Shown: positions 12,776 through 24,477 of the stretch, piece after piece
Numbering within the stretch: the first letter of the stretch is position 1
Layout: each line of letters starts with the position of its first letter
Assembly: GCA_016758965.1 (NCBI GenBank)
Contig: JAEPRB010000024.1
Coordinates: 1 to 64,000 of the forward strand
DNA from: Circinella minor
Lineage: Eukaryota; Mucoromycota; Mucoromycetes; Mucorales; Lichtheimiaceae
Reading direction: 5' to 3'
DNA length: 64,000 nt
The notes under the pieces: generated by a model
Database searches by the model: none
Seen by the model: only the letters and a program-made list of their open reading frames with translations
What the model was told of the DNA's origin: nothing
Translations under genes and position numbers: made by a program

Positions 12776-13864
12776 GATTATGCTTTTTTGACTCTTTTGA
12801 TGAGAGGAAATGGGAAAAAAAAAGGGTTATCAAATAATTTTTTTTAAAAGTCTTTATTTGATTGTTGAACCCTTTCTCCGACGATTCCCACGATAACCCC
12901 GCGGATTCGGCTTCTTGCAAAAGTGAGAGACTAAGTATTATATGGTAAATAAAGATAAAGTACTCTTTTTAATAACAAAAAAGCCCCATTCACCCTTCCT
13001 CCCCAACAAAAATATAATAAAAAATAACAATTTAAAACATGCACTGCACTTGATTTCCTTTGTTATTATTTATTTGATTGTGGGGTGGCGTGGAAAAAAG
13101 AATGCAAAGTTCGGATAAATCTCTTTAGTTTAATTTGACATGTTTCTAATTGACCCATCATTTGTTGTTATTCCTACCTATTACAGGAAGACATTTCCAT
13201 TTTTAACCAAATAAAAAAAAATCCTTTAGTACACATATAGTATTTTATATGGTGTTACCATTGGTTTCGTTACGAATGTTGCTTTCAAAAAAAAACATTC
13301 TCACAATAAGCAACATGTAAATAAATACTTTATTTAAAAATAATGGATGTCTGTTAAACTTTACGAATAGCAAATATGATGTTCTATCAGAAGCAAGTAC
13401 ATATCAACCATTGGTACCAATGTATGGCTTATTAGTTAGTAGTACAAATCGAGTTTTAATCTCATATAAATGGAGCATATCTTGGCGAGAGATCGCAAAA
13501 AAAAAAAAAAAAAAAAACTTTATTTTGGTCCGAAATAGCGTCTTATTAACTTAAAAAGGTGTAGCTTTCGACATATTCATTTATCAAATCAACCTTGATT
13601 TCTTGAATACATTTGGAAATGTAGTGTTTTGTTCAAAGGTCCTATATATGATTATAGTCATAAAATGGATTACTATTTTTCTTTGTTGAATGTTATATCC
13701 AGCTTTGGGAAAAAAAAGTATGTTTACAATTATTGGAATCTAGACCATTTATCATTCTTTTGAGTAGTACGTACGTACATGATTTTTCTATATCGTTGGT
13801 TAGTGACAAATGTAATTGTTTTCACATCATACGGTAGTCTCCTCTAAGTTATGACCTTTTTTAT
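12776..13864. other. Upstream region of threonine aldolase and start of a gene-poor island
   Basis: The first 200 bases should hold the aldolase promoter; a short GC-rich patch lies near 12883-12912. The rest is AT-rich with poly(A) near 13498-13517 and a CGTACGTAC repeat near 13769. No gene seen. Confidence 0.45.
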
Positions 13865-14248
13865 TTATTTTTATATTTAGGCGGTATACGTAGTAGTTTA
13901 GATTCTTTTTTCTTATTCGTAGGCCAGCCTTTAATTAACTGTTCTTGTTCAACTGATCTCTTTGATGCTGATACTTTGGATGTCAAAAAAGATAGCTGAG
14001 TTTGTCGTGGGCTTAATAAATATTGGGAATTCAGGGGAAAAGTAACACCGAGGTTCGGGCTGCTTGAAGCAATAATATGACTTGGGAAACGAAACCCTCA
14101 GAGATAATAATGTACTCTATAGAGGATATAATAAACACCTTGAAATGAAGGAAAATGAATTAATTTTTTTTATATATGCTGCACGTTGATTTGATATCTT
14201 TCGTACTTACTCATATAACATACGTATATATATATATATATATATATA

Positions 14249-14283
<35 letters not shown>

Positions 14284-14830
14284 AGTGTGTTTTTTTTTGT
14301 ATGCTACGTACCCATCACAAGACGGTTTTTTTTTTCATAATAAAACACATAATTTATGTTATTTTTGTTCTATGGGAGAAACGTTATGCATATTTCGCCT
14401 TTAAATATTGTATCAATATCAACTGTGTCATTTGTATTTGGATTTTTAACATGGATATAAAATATTTAATTTTTTTTCTCTACATAATATACTACATTCT
14501 ATACAGCGTATGATGCATGTTAGTTGTATACAATGAAATTTAGTTATTTAATATGAAACGTCTGTGTTAATTTTTTTTTTTTTTTTTTTTTTTTTTTTGA
14601 AAACGTAAAATCAGTGCACGACAGACTTAATTCCCATTGTGGACCTTTTTCCATCTGGTGATACTATCAATTATGCTAGTTCATCTACAGCCGCATTGAA
14701 TTCAATATCACGCAGGACTTTTCGTGAATTATCATCTACTTTTTTTTTACCGTTTTTTCCTTAGCTGGGATATCTGAGATGCTTCCTGACTTCGACTTAT
14801 TAATAAGAGTCGGGGCTGTAATTAAACTGA
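13865..14830 (-). pseudogene. Decayed coding relic, family unknown
   Basis: Two minus-strand stretches read like former protein. About 14108-13865 gives an open frame without ATG containing SPRQTQLSFLTSKVSASKRS and EQEQLIKGWPTNKKKESKLL. About 14830-14630 gives TAPTLINKSKSGSISDIPAK and, after a frame change in an A-run, VDDNSRKVLRDIEFNAAVDE interrupted by stops. Both have normal amino-acid variety, unlike translated AT spacer. They could be exons of one decayed gene or transposon ORF. I recognise no family. Confidence 0.35.
14222..14282. repeat. Compound microsatellite (TA)n(GT)n
   Basis: About 28 bp of alternating TA followed by about 32 bp of alternating GT, able to form Z-DNA or cruciform structures and likely length-polymorphic. 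It lies inside the relic region. Confidence 0.9.
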
Positions 14831-16470
14831 CTCATGCTTTCATTTGCAAATCAAATTCGACATTCTAGCATCATAGAAATCATAACTATTGATGCATCAC
14901 AAACAAGACGGTAGACAGTATTTTTAATCAACGTTTTCTAAAATTGGAAACGCTCAAAAATCGGCTTGTTTATAGGGTATATGATGAGCCCAGAAAAAAA
15001 AAAGTAAACGTATATGAACAACGCATATTGGTAAATTTAACAATACTATTTTTAAGCGAAAGGTGAAAGTCAAAAAGTATGTTTTGAATTGGCAGCATCT
15101 TAGTAAATATACCAAGTTAGCAAGTCTGGACTGAATATTCATCTAAGCCAAAATAACACCTTTCAATGACATATATTACTACAATATAAGACATCTCTAA
15201 TCCAAGGTTCGATCACTATAAAATTATAACTTTTATTAGCACTTATGTATCACTTAAAAAGAAGATTGAATATATATCCCAAAACGTAATGTTGTAATAA
15301 AGTATAGTAGTAGCGTTACCCGCTAGAATAAACATAACGCAAGCATCTGTTGTACCCAGATAATAAATTTCTTATATCAACTATAACATAATAACATACA
15401 CCTCAATTACTACGTCGTGAAAAATAGATAAATAAATTTCCTGTCATGATGGTAATAAATAATTGTTGAGTTTTATTTAAACGCAAAAGGAAAATGCGAT
15501 TGCCATAATAACTAAAACAGCAGATATATAAAGTATACTGGCTACTGAGCATGGATGCTTTAGATTGATATATACTTTGTTTAGGCATCTTTCATAAATA
15601 ACAAAAAAATAATTATAAAATGCGCATAGTTACATATGTATGTATTCTCTTTCTTAAAACTATAGGAAATAGAGTCTTTTCTATATCTTCATGTTTTCTG
15701 CGAATCTTTCTTTGTTTTCAATTATTATAACTTGATTAGCTTCCTTACAAGCAATCTAGAGTTTTCTTCCTTTTGCTTGTGCGCATCTAAGAATTGATTC
15801 ATTACATTCAATTACATTAGGACATAACTGAGATAAATACGAGTAGTAAAAAAATAGAAAGACGGGACTAAAGTAAATATAGTTGAGAATCTGTTTATTC
15901 CTGAAATAAAATAACTACTCTTTTATATCTTTTCTAAATTATGTACGTAACTATCTTATTTTATCCGATCATGGCTAAACTATGTTTTATACGAATGGAT
16001 GAGAGGACCTATTATATTTGTTCTATTATAAATATTAATTCTAGATCATTCTCTGAAACCGTTTATGACAGTTATTACTAATCTCATTCTTTCTTTGATG
16101 TTCCTTTATTATCCGAATTAATAATAAGAACAAATCAAAATAAATAATATTGTTTAATTGGTTATATCTTTTATCCTTGACGGAATGATGTTTGACCGAT
16201 TATTCATGAATGGATGGAATATATGTGTTATTATGGTGGTTCACCACAATAACACTGCGAAAAAGAACAATAGAATGGTATATCTCAGATATGAAGTAAT
16301 AAGGTATCGCTCAGGTATTAGAGACTGATTAACATGTTATATAATATAATAAAGGGTGTCAACACAGGATTTCAATAATCTGATAGTCCGACTAGTAGGT
16401 ATACATAGAAAGATATTAGGACCTACATAATCACAAAAGTAAAATAATTATGATACGTATTACTTTTTTC
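14831..16470. other. Gene-poor AT-rich spacer
   Basis: 1.6 kb with only short random frames, no recognisable domain and no RNA gene. Probably old, heavily decayed repeat DNA. Confidence 0.5.
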
Positions 16471-16494
16471 TTGACCAAACAAAATAAAAAGTTC

Positions 16495-16680
16495 TCGATT
16501 TTAATAAATGATATGCACCTTCTTCCCCTTGTTTTTTTTATATCTCCCAGAAACAATAATATATACCGTTTCTATTTGAATTTTTTTAATTAAATTTACT
16601 TGCAGATAAATAAAAAGGTGTTCAATTAATATACTCAAAAGGTCGTTATGAGTGTGTACTATACGCGAAGAGTGACATTT
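16495..16680. repeat. Direct repeat copy A (possible LTR remnant)
   Basis: The segment with AATGATATGCACCTTCTTCC, ATATCTCCCAGAAACAATAA, AATTAAATTTAC and ACTATAC matches, in the same order and orientation, the segment at 24478-24680, which has ATGATATGCAACCCTCTTCC, ATATCTTCCAGAAACAATAA, AATTAAATTTACAT and ACTATAC. The copies are diverged by substitutions and short indels. Their spacing (about 8 kb) and the pol relic between them suggest LTR remnants, but no termini or target-site duplication can be identified. Confidence 0.55.
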
Positions 16681-18060
16681 TTTTTATTTAATATAGTCTA
16701 CTGTTGTACGGTGTACGTCATTATAGGTAATTTCTTTATGTTTTATTTTTTGCTCAGGCAAGTGCGTCAGCTTTACTAGAGATCTTTTTTCTCATATGAA
16801 AGAAATATTTACAGTAAATAAATCATGATGATATGATATTAATGGCGTAAATCGTACTAAGCTGGGTAGTATAGTAATACCTGTATATTTAATGAGATCA
16901 CTCACCGAAACCCCACCCCGCTATTTTGCTTCTTAAGAGACACCTATACATGATCAAGCAATATACATAATAGTATAAGGCAACAAATCTAAACTACCAA
17001 GTAGTGAAACTTATTCTCTATTTTATTTTTTCACACTCCTTCTTTTTCAATGAGTTCCATCACAATCATGAGAAAATAGAACTTTTTGTAAAAAAATTAT
17101 TAATAATATAAAACTAAATTAAAAAATAAATATATAACGATAATTACCAATAATGTCACTTTCATTAGGAGTAGGTAGGAATAGAGTTTGTTGCTGTTTC
17201 TATAGGGCTGCATTATAATTTAAGTAACCAAATAACGAGCTTGCTTTCAAGAGTATCTTGGTAAAACAATCTATCACATACTAATAGATTATATTTACAT
17301 TTGAGTTTGTCAGTACTATAAAGTCGTTGAATAACACCCCCATCATTCTTTCTTCTTCTCTGACCACTCTGCTCATTTGGTACAAATAATTGATTGCTCA
17401 CCTCTTCTTGCATGTATTAAAAAATTGTGTGGGAAAAAATCCATCAAGTTGTTTATTTATCACCATGGAAAAAGCAACACTTGATCTATACAAGTACATA
17501 ACACAAAATAATAATACGTATTTAGACAGTGTGTGACTCATGATATTCATGTAAAATATAGAAAGTCTAGTTGTATGAAAGTGTAGATCAATAACTTATT
17601 GGTCTTTAGCATGGTCACCTAAATTATTTTATTATTAGTACTACAAGCTTTGACTTTTTCAGATCAAGCAACATTTAGAACTTACCAACAATGACTCTTG
17701 AAAAAATGAGGTTTATAACACAACACTTGTCTTCGAGTATTGTTTTTAACATGAGACCTGTTCCTGGCTTGTGCTCTGGTAGTATTTTAAAAGTTAGTTT
17801 GTCTCAGAAAAGATGTCTCAGTGTCAGACATTTGACACAAAAAAATCAGTAAGGTTGAGATTGAAAAATCAATAAGTCACATCTAGATCTCAAATAAGCA
17901 CTTAAAATTCATCCAAATTTGGGCCCAAGTAACATATAGAGATTGAAAAAATTAGTACCAATGTTTCTTATATAAAAAGAAATGGGAGAACTCTTTTGCA
18001 TATGCCACCTTATTAGAAGAGCTTATTAAGCTCCTTATGAAACACAAAGGATATCTAGTG
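16681..18060. other. Decayed DNA upstream of the pol relic
   Basis: If 16495-16680 is an LTR remnant, gag, protease and most of reverse transcriptase should lie here. I cannot recognise them; only the last residues before 18061 look pol-like. Probably deleted or mutated beyond recognition. Confidence 0.4.
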
Positions 18061-19970
18061 TTTTCTGGGCTTAGCTAATTATTATAATCGGTTCATAAAA
18101 GGATACTCAAGTATTGTCAATCTACTCAAAAGACTATTACAAAAGGATACTCTATGGCAATAGACAAGTCAAAAAAAATAAGCTTTTTAAACATTAAAAG
18201 ACAAATAGGTTTCAGCTCCAGTACTGACACTACTTGATCCAAACAAAAAGTTCTATGTCCATACAGATGCATGCACACATCATCAACTATATCTATTAGT
18301 GGCATCTTACCACAAGAATAGAATAATGGCAAACTCCATTCTATTACATATACAAGTAGATCTATGACATCAGCAGAACTCAACTATTCAGTGTATAAAT
18401 AAGAAGTGCTAGGACTTAAACACTGTTTAGGAAAATGGTGTTATCATCTTAACATAAAACAGTTTACTATGTTTACTGATAACCAAGCCCTATTATGACT
18501 CAAGACAAATACAAATTTGAATAAATGTCAAATCTATTAGCTAGAATTATTTATGAATTTCGACAAACTTGCTTATGGAATAGACATTAATGGATATAAA
18601 CTTAAAGATCAACTTTTATATTATTACCTGTATGAAAAGAATTAAGAACAACTGATAGTACCAAGAATGCCATAAATACTTAGAAGTATTTTACATGATG
18701 ATGTGCATGATATACCATCTGTAGATCATGGAGGAATCAATGGAGAAATTGAGAAGATTGAATGTCAGTATTATTAGCCAAATATTGCGAAGTCAGGTCA
18801 TTAGTATATTGGTGCATATAACAGCTATTAGAGAAATAATAAGGGATCAAACAAGGAACAAGCAGGGTTAATCTAACTACTCGATTAAGCTCAAGTATGC
18901 TGGGAATTAATTTCAATAAACTTTATTACTCAATTATCAGTTACTAAAAATGGTTATGATATAATTATAGTTATCATAGATCAATTTTCTAAATGAGCTC
19001 ATTTTGCTTCCTGTTATACAAACAACTCTGCCATTGATGTTGCATACATAATATTTCTACATAAGACTTATTGACAATATGGGTTACCTAAAGAAGTAGT
19101 TTCAGATCGAGATCCAAAATTTACATTTAAATTTTGGACTGTTTTATTCAATCAACTCTAAATCAAGAAGAAAATGTCCAATTCATATCATCTGGGATCA
19201 GATGGGCAAACTAAATGAGTAAATAGGATTTTAGAAGTCCTTTTATAACACTATGTTGCATATAATCAATATGATTGGGATCTCTGGTTACCTATTGTAG
19301 AACATACTTACAATAATACATAATGCTAAGCATCAATCAAGATGACTTCATATTATTGTGATCTAGGATGACATATACTACTTATACCAATATGACTAGA
19401 ATCTCACATATTAGGGAATAAAGCAGCTAATCAATTAACATCCTGACTAAATGATATTATTCGAGTCAAGGTTATTGAAAATATTATAGCAGCTATGAGA
19501 CAAGAACAGTATGCTAATAAGAATTGTTGTGAAGTCAGGAGGTTTGAGGTTAGATAAGAAAGATTAGTTAATTAATGATATATTAACCTAGCAAACTATC
19601 CTCAGACAGCTAAGAAGAAACTTGCAGTAAAATATGTAGGTTCTTATAAGATTAATGAAAGAATTAGCAAACTAGTATATCAATTGGATCTTTTTACAAA
19701 CATCAAGACTCATAATGTATTTTATGTACATATACTCAAGTTGTATACATAAGCTCAAGATGATTGTTAGCCAGCTCAAATTTCTATAGTAGTCAGTATC
19801 AGCTATTAGAAAGAATATAAAGTTGTGGCTATTCTAGACAAACAAACACAAAAGAGGCGAATGGAATATTTGGTTAAATGGCTTGCATGTCCAGTATAGA
19901 AATCAAGTTGGGAACCATCACAAAATTTGAAAAATGCATAAGATTTTATTCAAGACTTTAATAATAAAAA
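18061..19970 (+). pseudogene. Ty3-type chromovirus pol relic (RT end, RNase H, integrase, chromodomain)
   Basis: Reading through stops, the plus strand shows the RT/RNase H junction [37 protein letters not shown] at the RNase H start (about 18200-18275), integrase core segments (GYDIIIVIIDQFSK about 18950, PKEVVSDRDPKFTFKFW about 19090, SDGQTK about 19200) and a C-terminal chromodomain (RRMEYLVKWLACPV...SWEP about 19855-19920). From about 18660 to 19960 the frame is unbroken but carries about two dozen stops. Most stand where the family has Q, R or W, as expected from CAA/CAG, CGA and TGG mutated by C-to-T or G-to-A. The integrase zinc-site cysteines read Tyr/Ser and the first catalytic Asp reads Asn. 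The element is dead. Confidence 0.85.
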
Positions 19971-20040
19971 ACAATACTACAAATTATTACAAAAATTCAA
20001 AGAAGAAATTGTTATCACCATGAACATAAATTACATATCC

Positions 20041-21447
20041 CTACCTACCAGACTCCAAGGTAGGCAAGGTAAACAATGAACACAAAGGATTAAGAGCTTT
20101 TAGCTCTGCTACTCCTCTCTGATCTTGATTCAGAGTAGGACCATTAGGAATATTAATAGGTGAATTTGGTGGGGGAGGGAGGTTAAGATTTAGATCTTGA
20201 CCTAGAGGACCATCACCATGCCAAAATTGGGCGTTACTAGCAAAGAACTGAGGATTGATATGTAACTCGTCTGACATATCAATATGCTTAGTAGGTGTAG
20301 AAAAGCAACAACCACCAGACTGAATCACAGGGCCACCATGGAAAACCAGATTATGATCACCAATAATGAAATCATGATTATTACCAGGAGCTGTTGACAG
20401 CAATGAAGGAGACGACACAGATTCTTGATCTGGGGGATGAAGGGGAGGTGAAACCAAAGGTGATGAAATAACAGATTCCAAGAAAAGTTGAGGATCAGGA
20501 GTCTCTATGACATCAATAGTACTATGACTAATTAGAGTCATATTCTACTGATAATCTGATTTATCATTGGCAAATAGATAATCATTATCATTATTACCTG
20601 AATCACTTTCAAGCTCATCTTGTTCTTTCTTGAGTTCATTATATGTTGCCAAAAAAGCATTACCAGCAAGTCTTTTAGATCTTCTCCCTAGGATGCCACT
20701 TGTTACTTGATTAGAATCAACTTGGGTGGATTCTAAGCTAATTCTAGAGCTCATTTCAGAAGGTGCAATAATGCCAACTCTAGTATTTCCAGATCTACTG
20801 GTTGTAGACCCAAAAGTACTATAGTTAACTATCTTCCTATTCTTAAAAACAGGGAGAATGAGAGGAATATGATTTGGCGAAATCTTCCTACTAATTCTAA
20901 GCTCATCAAGAGAGTAAACCTTAGTCATCAGTATACCACTTCGTCTGGATCGAAGCACTTTCAAAAGGTACCAAGCAGGGAAAACCAGGACTGGAACGTC
21001 AGATGAATAAGCCAATAACCAAGCATGAGACATAGGAACCTGACCTGATCCAGATTCATGATAGGTCAAATTTGAGCAACCAGAACGTTTGTTCAAATGA
21101 CATGGATCACACCAATTATCAATCATATTTTTACCATCCACAATAACTGGGCGAAAGTTATAGCATACCCGATTCAAACAGAAACATCGTTGACATACAT
21201 TGCGTGGACGATGACCCTGATAATCAATTTCTGGAGTCAACTTGTTAGAGCAAATCTTAACACAAGTTTTAAGTCTAACATGACGATGTTCGAAATCATT
21301 AATGGATAAACTACCATTATGAGTTAAGGTAGTCATAGAAACGACGCCAGAATTAGTAGTAATCATAATAATTAAAAAGAAATGGAAAGGTAGTAGCAAA
21401 ACTAGGAAGAAAAAGAAAAAAAAATAATTACTGCAAACTTTTATCAA
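20041..21447 (-). CDS. Antisense ORF with Zn2Cys6-like cluster, interrupted by one TAG
   Basis: A minus-strand frame of 468 codons, open except for a single TAG at 20542-20544. The first ATG is at 21447, but residues 2-27 are a Phe/Leu run from an A/T tract, so M28 (21366) is a more natural start. Cysteines C85-x2-C88-x6-C95-x17-C113-x2-C116-x7-C124 match the spacing of a Gal4-type Zn2Cys6 cluster except for a long middle loop; C62-x3-C66 precede it. A basic RRSKRLAG segment, an acidic Asp/Asn-rich stretch, and after the TAG a Ser/Pro-rich tail follow, resembling a DNA-binding protein with an activation region. It converges on the pol relic (gap under 100 bp). It could be element cargo, a captured host gene or a young pseudogene. 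No family was recognised. Confidence 0.5.
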
Positions 21448-22080
21448 AATAATTTTCTTTTGTGGCTCAGCTGCTAGAACCTTCTATACATCCGTTCAAT
21501 ATTTACCCGTGATACTTTATTATTTATATTTATATACTATTATTCACAATATTCCTAATCCGATTCTATTTATATCTTTACTTTTGTCTATATTCTCAAT
21601 TCCGAAAACCTCATTTTTATCCCTTACTATAGTAATACTCCTTTACTATATCAATCCTGAGCTAAAAGAAACTCATTATAGATTCAGTCTTAATCTATAA
21701 CATGGTCTGCAGGTATATCAAAAATTAAAACAAAACTCTGTTGTTGTAGGAAAGCGTATACACAAGCCATTAATATTAGAAGGTAAAGTTTAGTAGCTGT
21801 TCACTTTATACTTATACACTTATATTTGTTAACTGAATGAACTATATTGATAGCTACACATATATCCTATTGACTAGGATCCATGTCACAGACAGTTGCA
21901 TAAAAAATGGCGAAATTAGCTGTCAACGAGATATGTTCAATGGTAAAAAAAAAAAAAAGTACCAGATCACAAGTTATATTATTATGGTAAAACAAGTATT
22001 ATTGCTTTCAAGTGCAATAGATCATCAATGAAAGCCGTTATCAGAGTATTTAGTCAACTACCATTTTTGAAATCGTTGTT
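21448..22080. other. Spacer between the antisense ORF and the 22-kb relic
   Basis: AT-rich; would include the promoter of the antisense ORF. Short plus-strand frames here show no domain. No RNA gene seen. Confidence 0.4.
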
Positions 22081-23620
22081 AGAATAACAGACCTATGCTG
22101 TACTTCACAACTTGTCGACATTGTGCCCGCTTCAAAATATTATTGAAGAAATTGACAAGCAGACGGTATATAAATTGTTATCAACTTTTAAGATTTCTAC
22201 TAGCTTTATTATACCATATATTCTACGTATTATACATTATAGAATGTGAGGATGGAACAGAATAATAAAGTTGACTATGAAGAAGATAAAGATAGTAGTA
22301 ATGACAATGTTACAACCATTTTACAAGATGATTTACCACTACGTACCATATCAACAAGATGTAAAATGCATTAGAGATTAAATTGAATAGCCAGATGTAC
22401 GGAGATCAAGAATTTTCATCTTCACTTTCACGACAGCCACCCAGCAAGCAGAGCCCATTCGCTCACATATTCTTAAAGATGTATTTTATTTAATGTATCA
22501 AATCAAGGTGCCACGGTGACACAGTCTTACAAATGATTTCTCTCATAAATTACAAGATGCTCTTTTTATTGTGGATGAAGATGATAAAAGGCGAGTCGAC
22601 GTCTTTTTTTTTTTGGAACAAAAGGAAACAACATCATGGGATTAAAAAAAATACTGGATCGTGTTAAATGTAAGCAATTTTAAAAATACATTTATTTTAA
22701 AATATTTATATAACAGAGACTTTGGTGAGCATATTTTACATTTTGAAATTAATGATAATATATAAAACCTATTTTATAGGAGTTGTTCCACCACCCGAAT
22801 GATTATATCCTGTCATTAAAAGACCTTTTTTTTTTCAACTGTATGGACCTTTAACATGTGCACGAATTGGATGTTCTTTATTCGATAATGAAGCTTGGAA
22901 ACAGTCTAAAAATGGTTTGCGAACTATACATGAAGGCCATGTTTCTTCTGACCCACCAGGATTTTCTTTTTATTTCAAAATGGGGAATGATCGAAATGGA
23001 CTTGCTTTATAGAATCGTTGCTACCGTGGCACTAATTCATTAGAAGGTGGTAGTCACCAAAATGTTATTCGCAAGTTTGATTTGGTTTGGTGCTAGTCTA
23101 GCTTTGGCTGATGTTGTTGTACTTGCTAACTATCAATTACACCATAAAAATATTGACGTATGTATTAATCTTAGTAAACAGAATATTAAAAAGACATAAT
23201 GTTAATCATTAATAACTTTTTATAGGTGGGAACAATGAATCGATATGGAAAAAATACATCAAAGTTATTATGAACCATGGTTAAAAACGCAACACATACA
23301 TGATCTACGCTAACAACTAGTAGAACTGCCAACTGCTTATAATAAGCCTGAACTACTTCATAAACATGCTGTTCATCTTGCTTCTTCTGGCGAACGTTTT
23401 GGAATATTGACTCTCCCACAAGACCTGATGCTGAAATATAGCATCTTTTAAGCAGTAGACCATGCATCTAAAACCGAACCACAATCATCTACGTACAAAC
23501 TTGTCAGTTCACTGATTATTCTCCATAGCTCAATAGCACAATCGACAACAGTTCAGTATAAATTTATGACCAAACGACAAGGAGCGAAATACGCTGCTTT
23601 ACCAGTTCACACTCAAAAAG
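22080..23620 (+). pseudogene. Decayed member of a repetitive fungal protein family
   Basis: Fragments in several frames, interrupted by stops and frameshifts, follow the order of a multi-copy hypothetical protein family that I know from repeat-rich fungal genomes: DDLPLRTISTRCKMH (about 22330), LTCARIGCSLFDNEAWKQSK (about 22850), HVSSDPPGFSFYFKMGNDRN and RGTNSLEGGSHQNVIRKFG (about 22940-23080), YEPWLKTQHIHDLR, NKPELLHKHAVHLASSGERF (about 23335-23400) and KRQGAKYAALPVHT (about 23570-23615). The coherence over 1.5 kb makes a former single gene certain. The family link is from memory and its function is unknown to me; it is probably mobile-element cargo. Confidence 0.65.
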
Positions 23621-24125
23621 AACCAAAAAAAAAAAAAAAAAAAAAATTAGAATTTCATTCTTCGAGCTAGTTTTTCTGACGCTATAAAAAAAATAGCAGG
23701 CTACTTGATTTTGAAGGGTTTGTAAAGAAATAGTCGACAATCGTTGATGAACAAAATATATTTTATAAAGCACTAGAACACTTGCGTAGCTAGCTACTAC
23801 AGTAAATGTGGATAGAATATCAAAATATCAATTTTTTTAAAAAAAAAAAATGACAAAGAACAGTTCAATTTATTACAATAAAAATTTTATGTTCATCATC
23901 TCAAAAGTGCAACATACTAAAAGCACAAGCACCTTTACCCCTCAAAATTCCACGCGTAGATTAAAACACAACTGTATCTGCTACGACGTCAACCAACACA
24001 GTTATTGATATTAATCATACGTAACCAAAAAAAAAAAAAAAAAAAAAAGCTCACTTGCTCCACAACCATCATCTTCTACACCCATCTTCAACGATTTATT
24101 ACAGTACCAACATTTTCTTTACACA
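23621..24125. other. A/T-run-rich spacer with possible promoter
   Basis: Contains long A-runs (about 23626-23646 and 24026-24048) and a pyrimidine/CA-rich leader just before the ATG at 24126. No other feature. Confidence 0.4.
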
Positions 24126-24290
24126 ATGGCTCCTTCTTCTAATCAACCATCATTATCATCTTCTACTTCTACAGGTAATATACGCTTTGATGATTTGCCT
24201 AAAAAAAAAAAGACTACGAACTTGCAAACAATGAGGTAGTAATACGTGTCCTGGAAGAACATGAAAGAGGGATATCCCAACAATTATAAT
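24126..24290 (+). pseudogene. Short frameshifted ORF
   Basis: ATG at 24126 opens MAPSSNQPSLSSSTSTGNIR, then FDDLPKKK. The frame continues sensibly only after a one-base change in the 11-A run at 24201-24211, as KDYELANNEVVIRVLEEHER, ending at a TAA near 24288. Without the change the frame stops early. Either a relic or an assembly error in the homopolymer. Function unknown; it may be the 5' part of an element ORF. Confidence 0.4.
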
Positions 24291-24396
24291 ATAGCATAGT
24301 AAACTTAATAAACATCTTCAATGCCAAAAGCCTTAAGTAGAAATATACATACGTATTTTACAAACATTTAAATAAACATAACTTCTAGAACAATTT

Positions 24397-24431
<35 letters not shown>

Positions 24432-24477
24432 GCCTGGTCCCAGTTATGTTTACCCAGACCATAAAAAACTCTCCTAT

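Noticed and set aside
15181..15240. GGTTCGATCAC resembling a tRNA B box
   Set aside because: No A box or stems around it; chance match.
18061..19970. Alternative genetic code (TAG/TAA/TGA read as amino acids)
   Set aside because: All real genes in the window use the three stops normally; the in-frame stops are confined to the dead retroelement.
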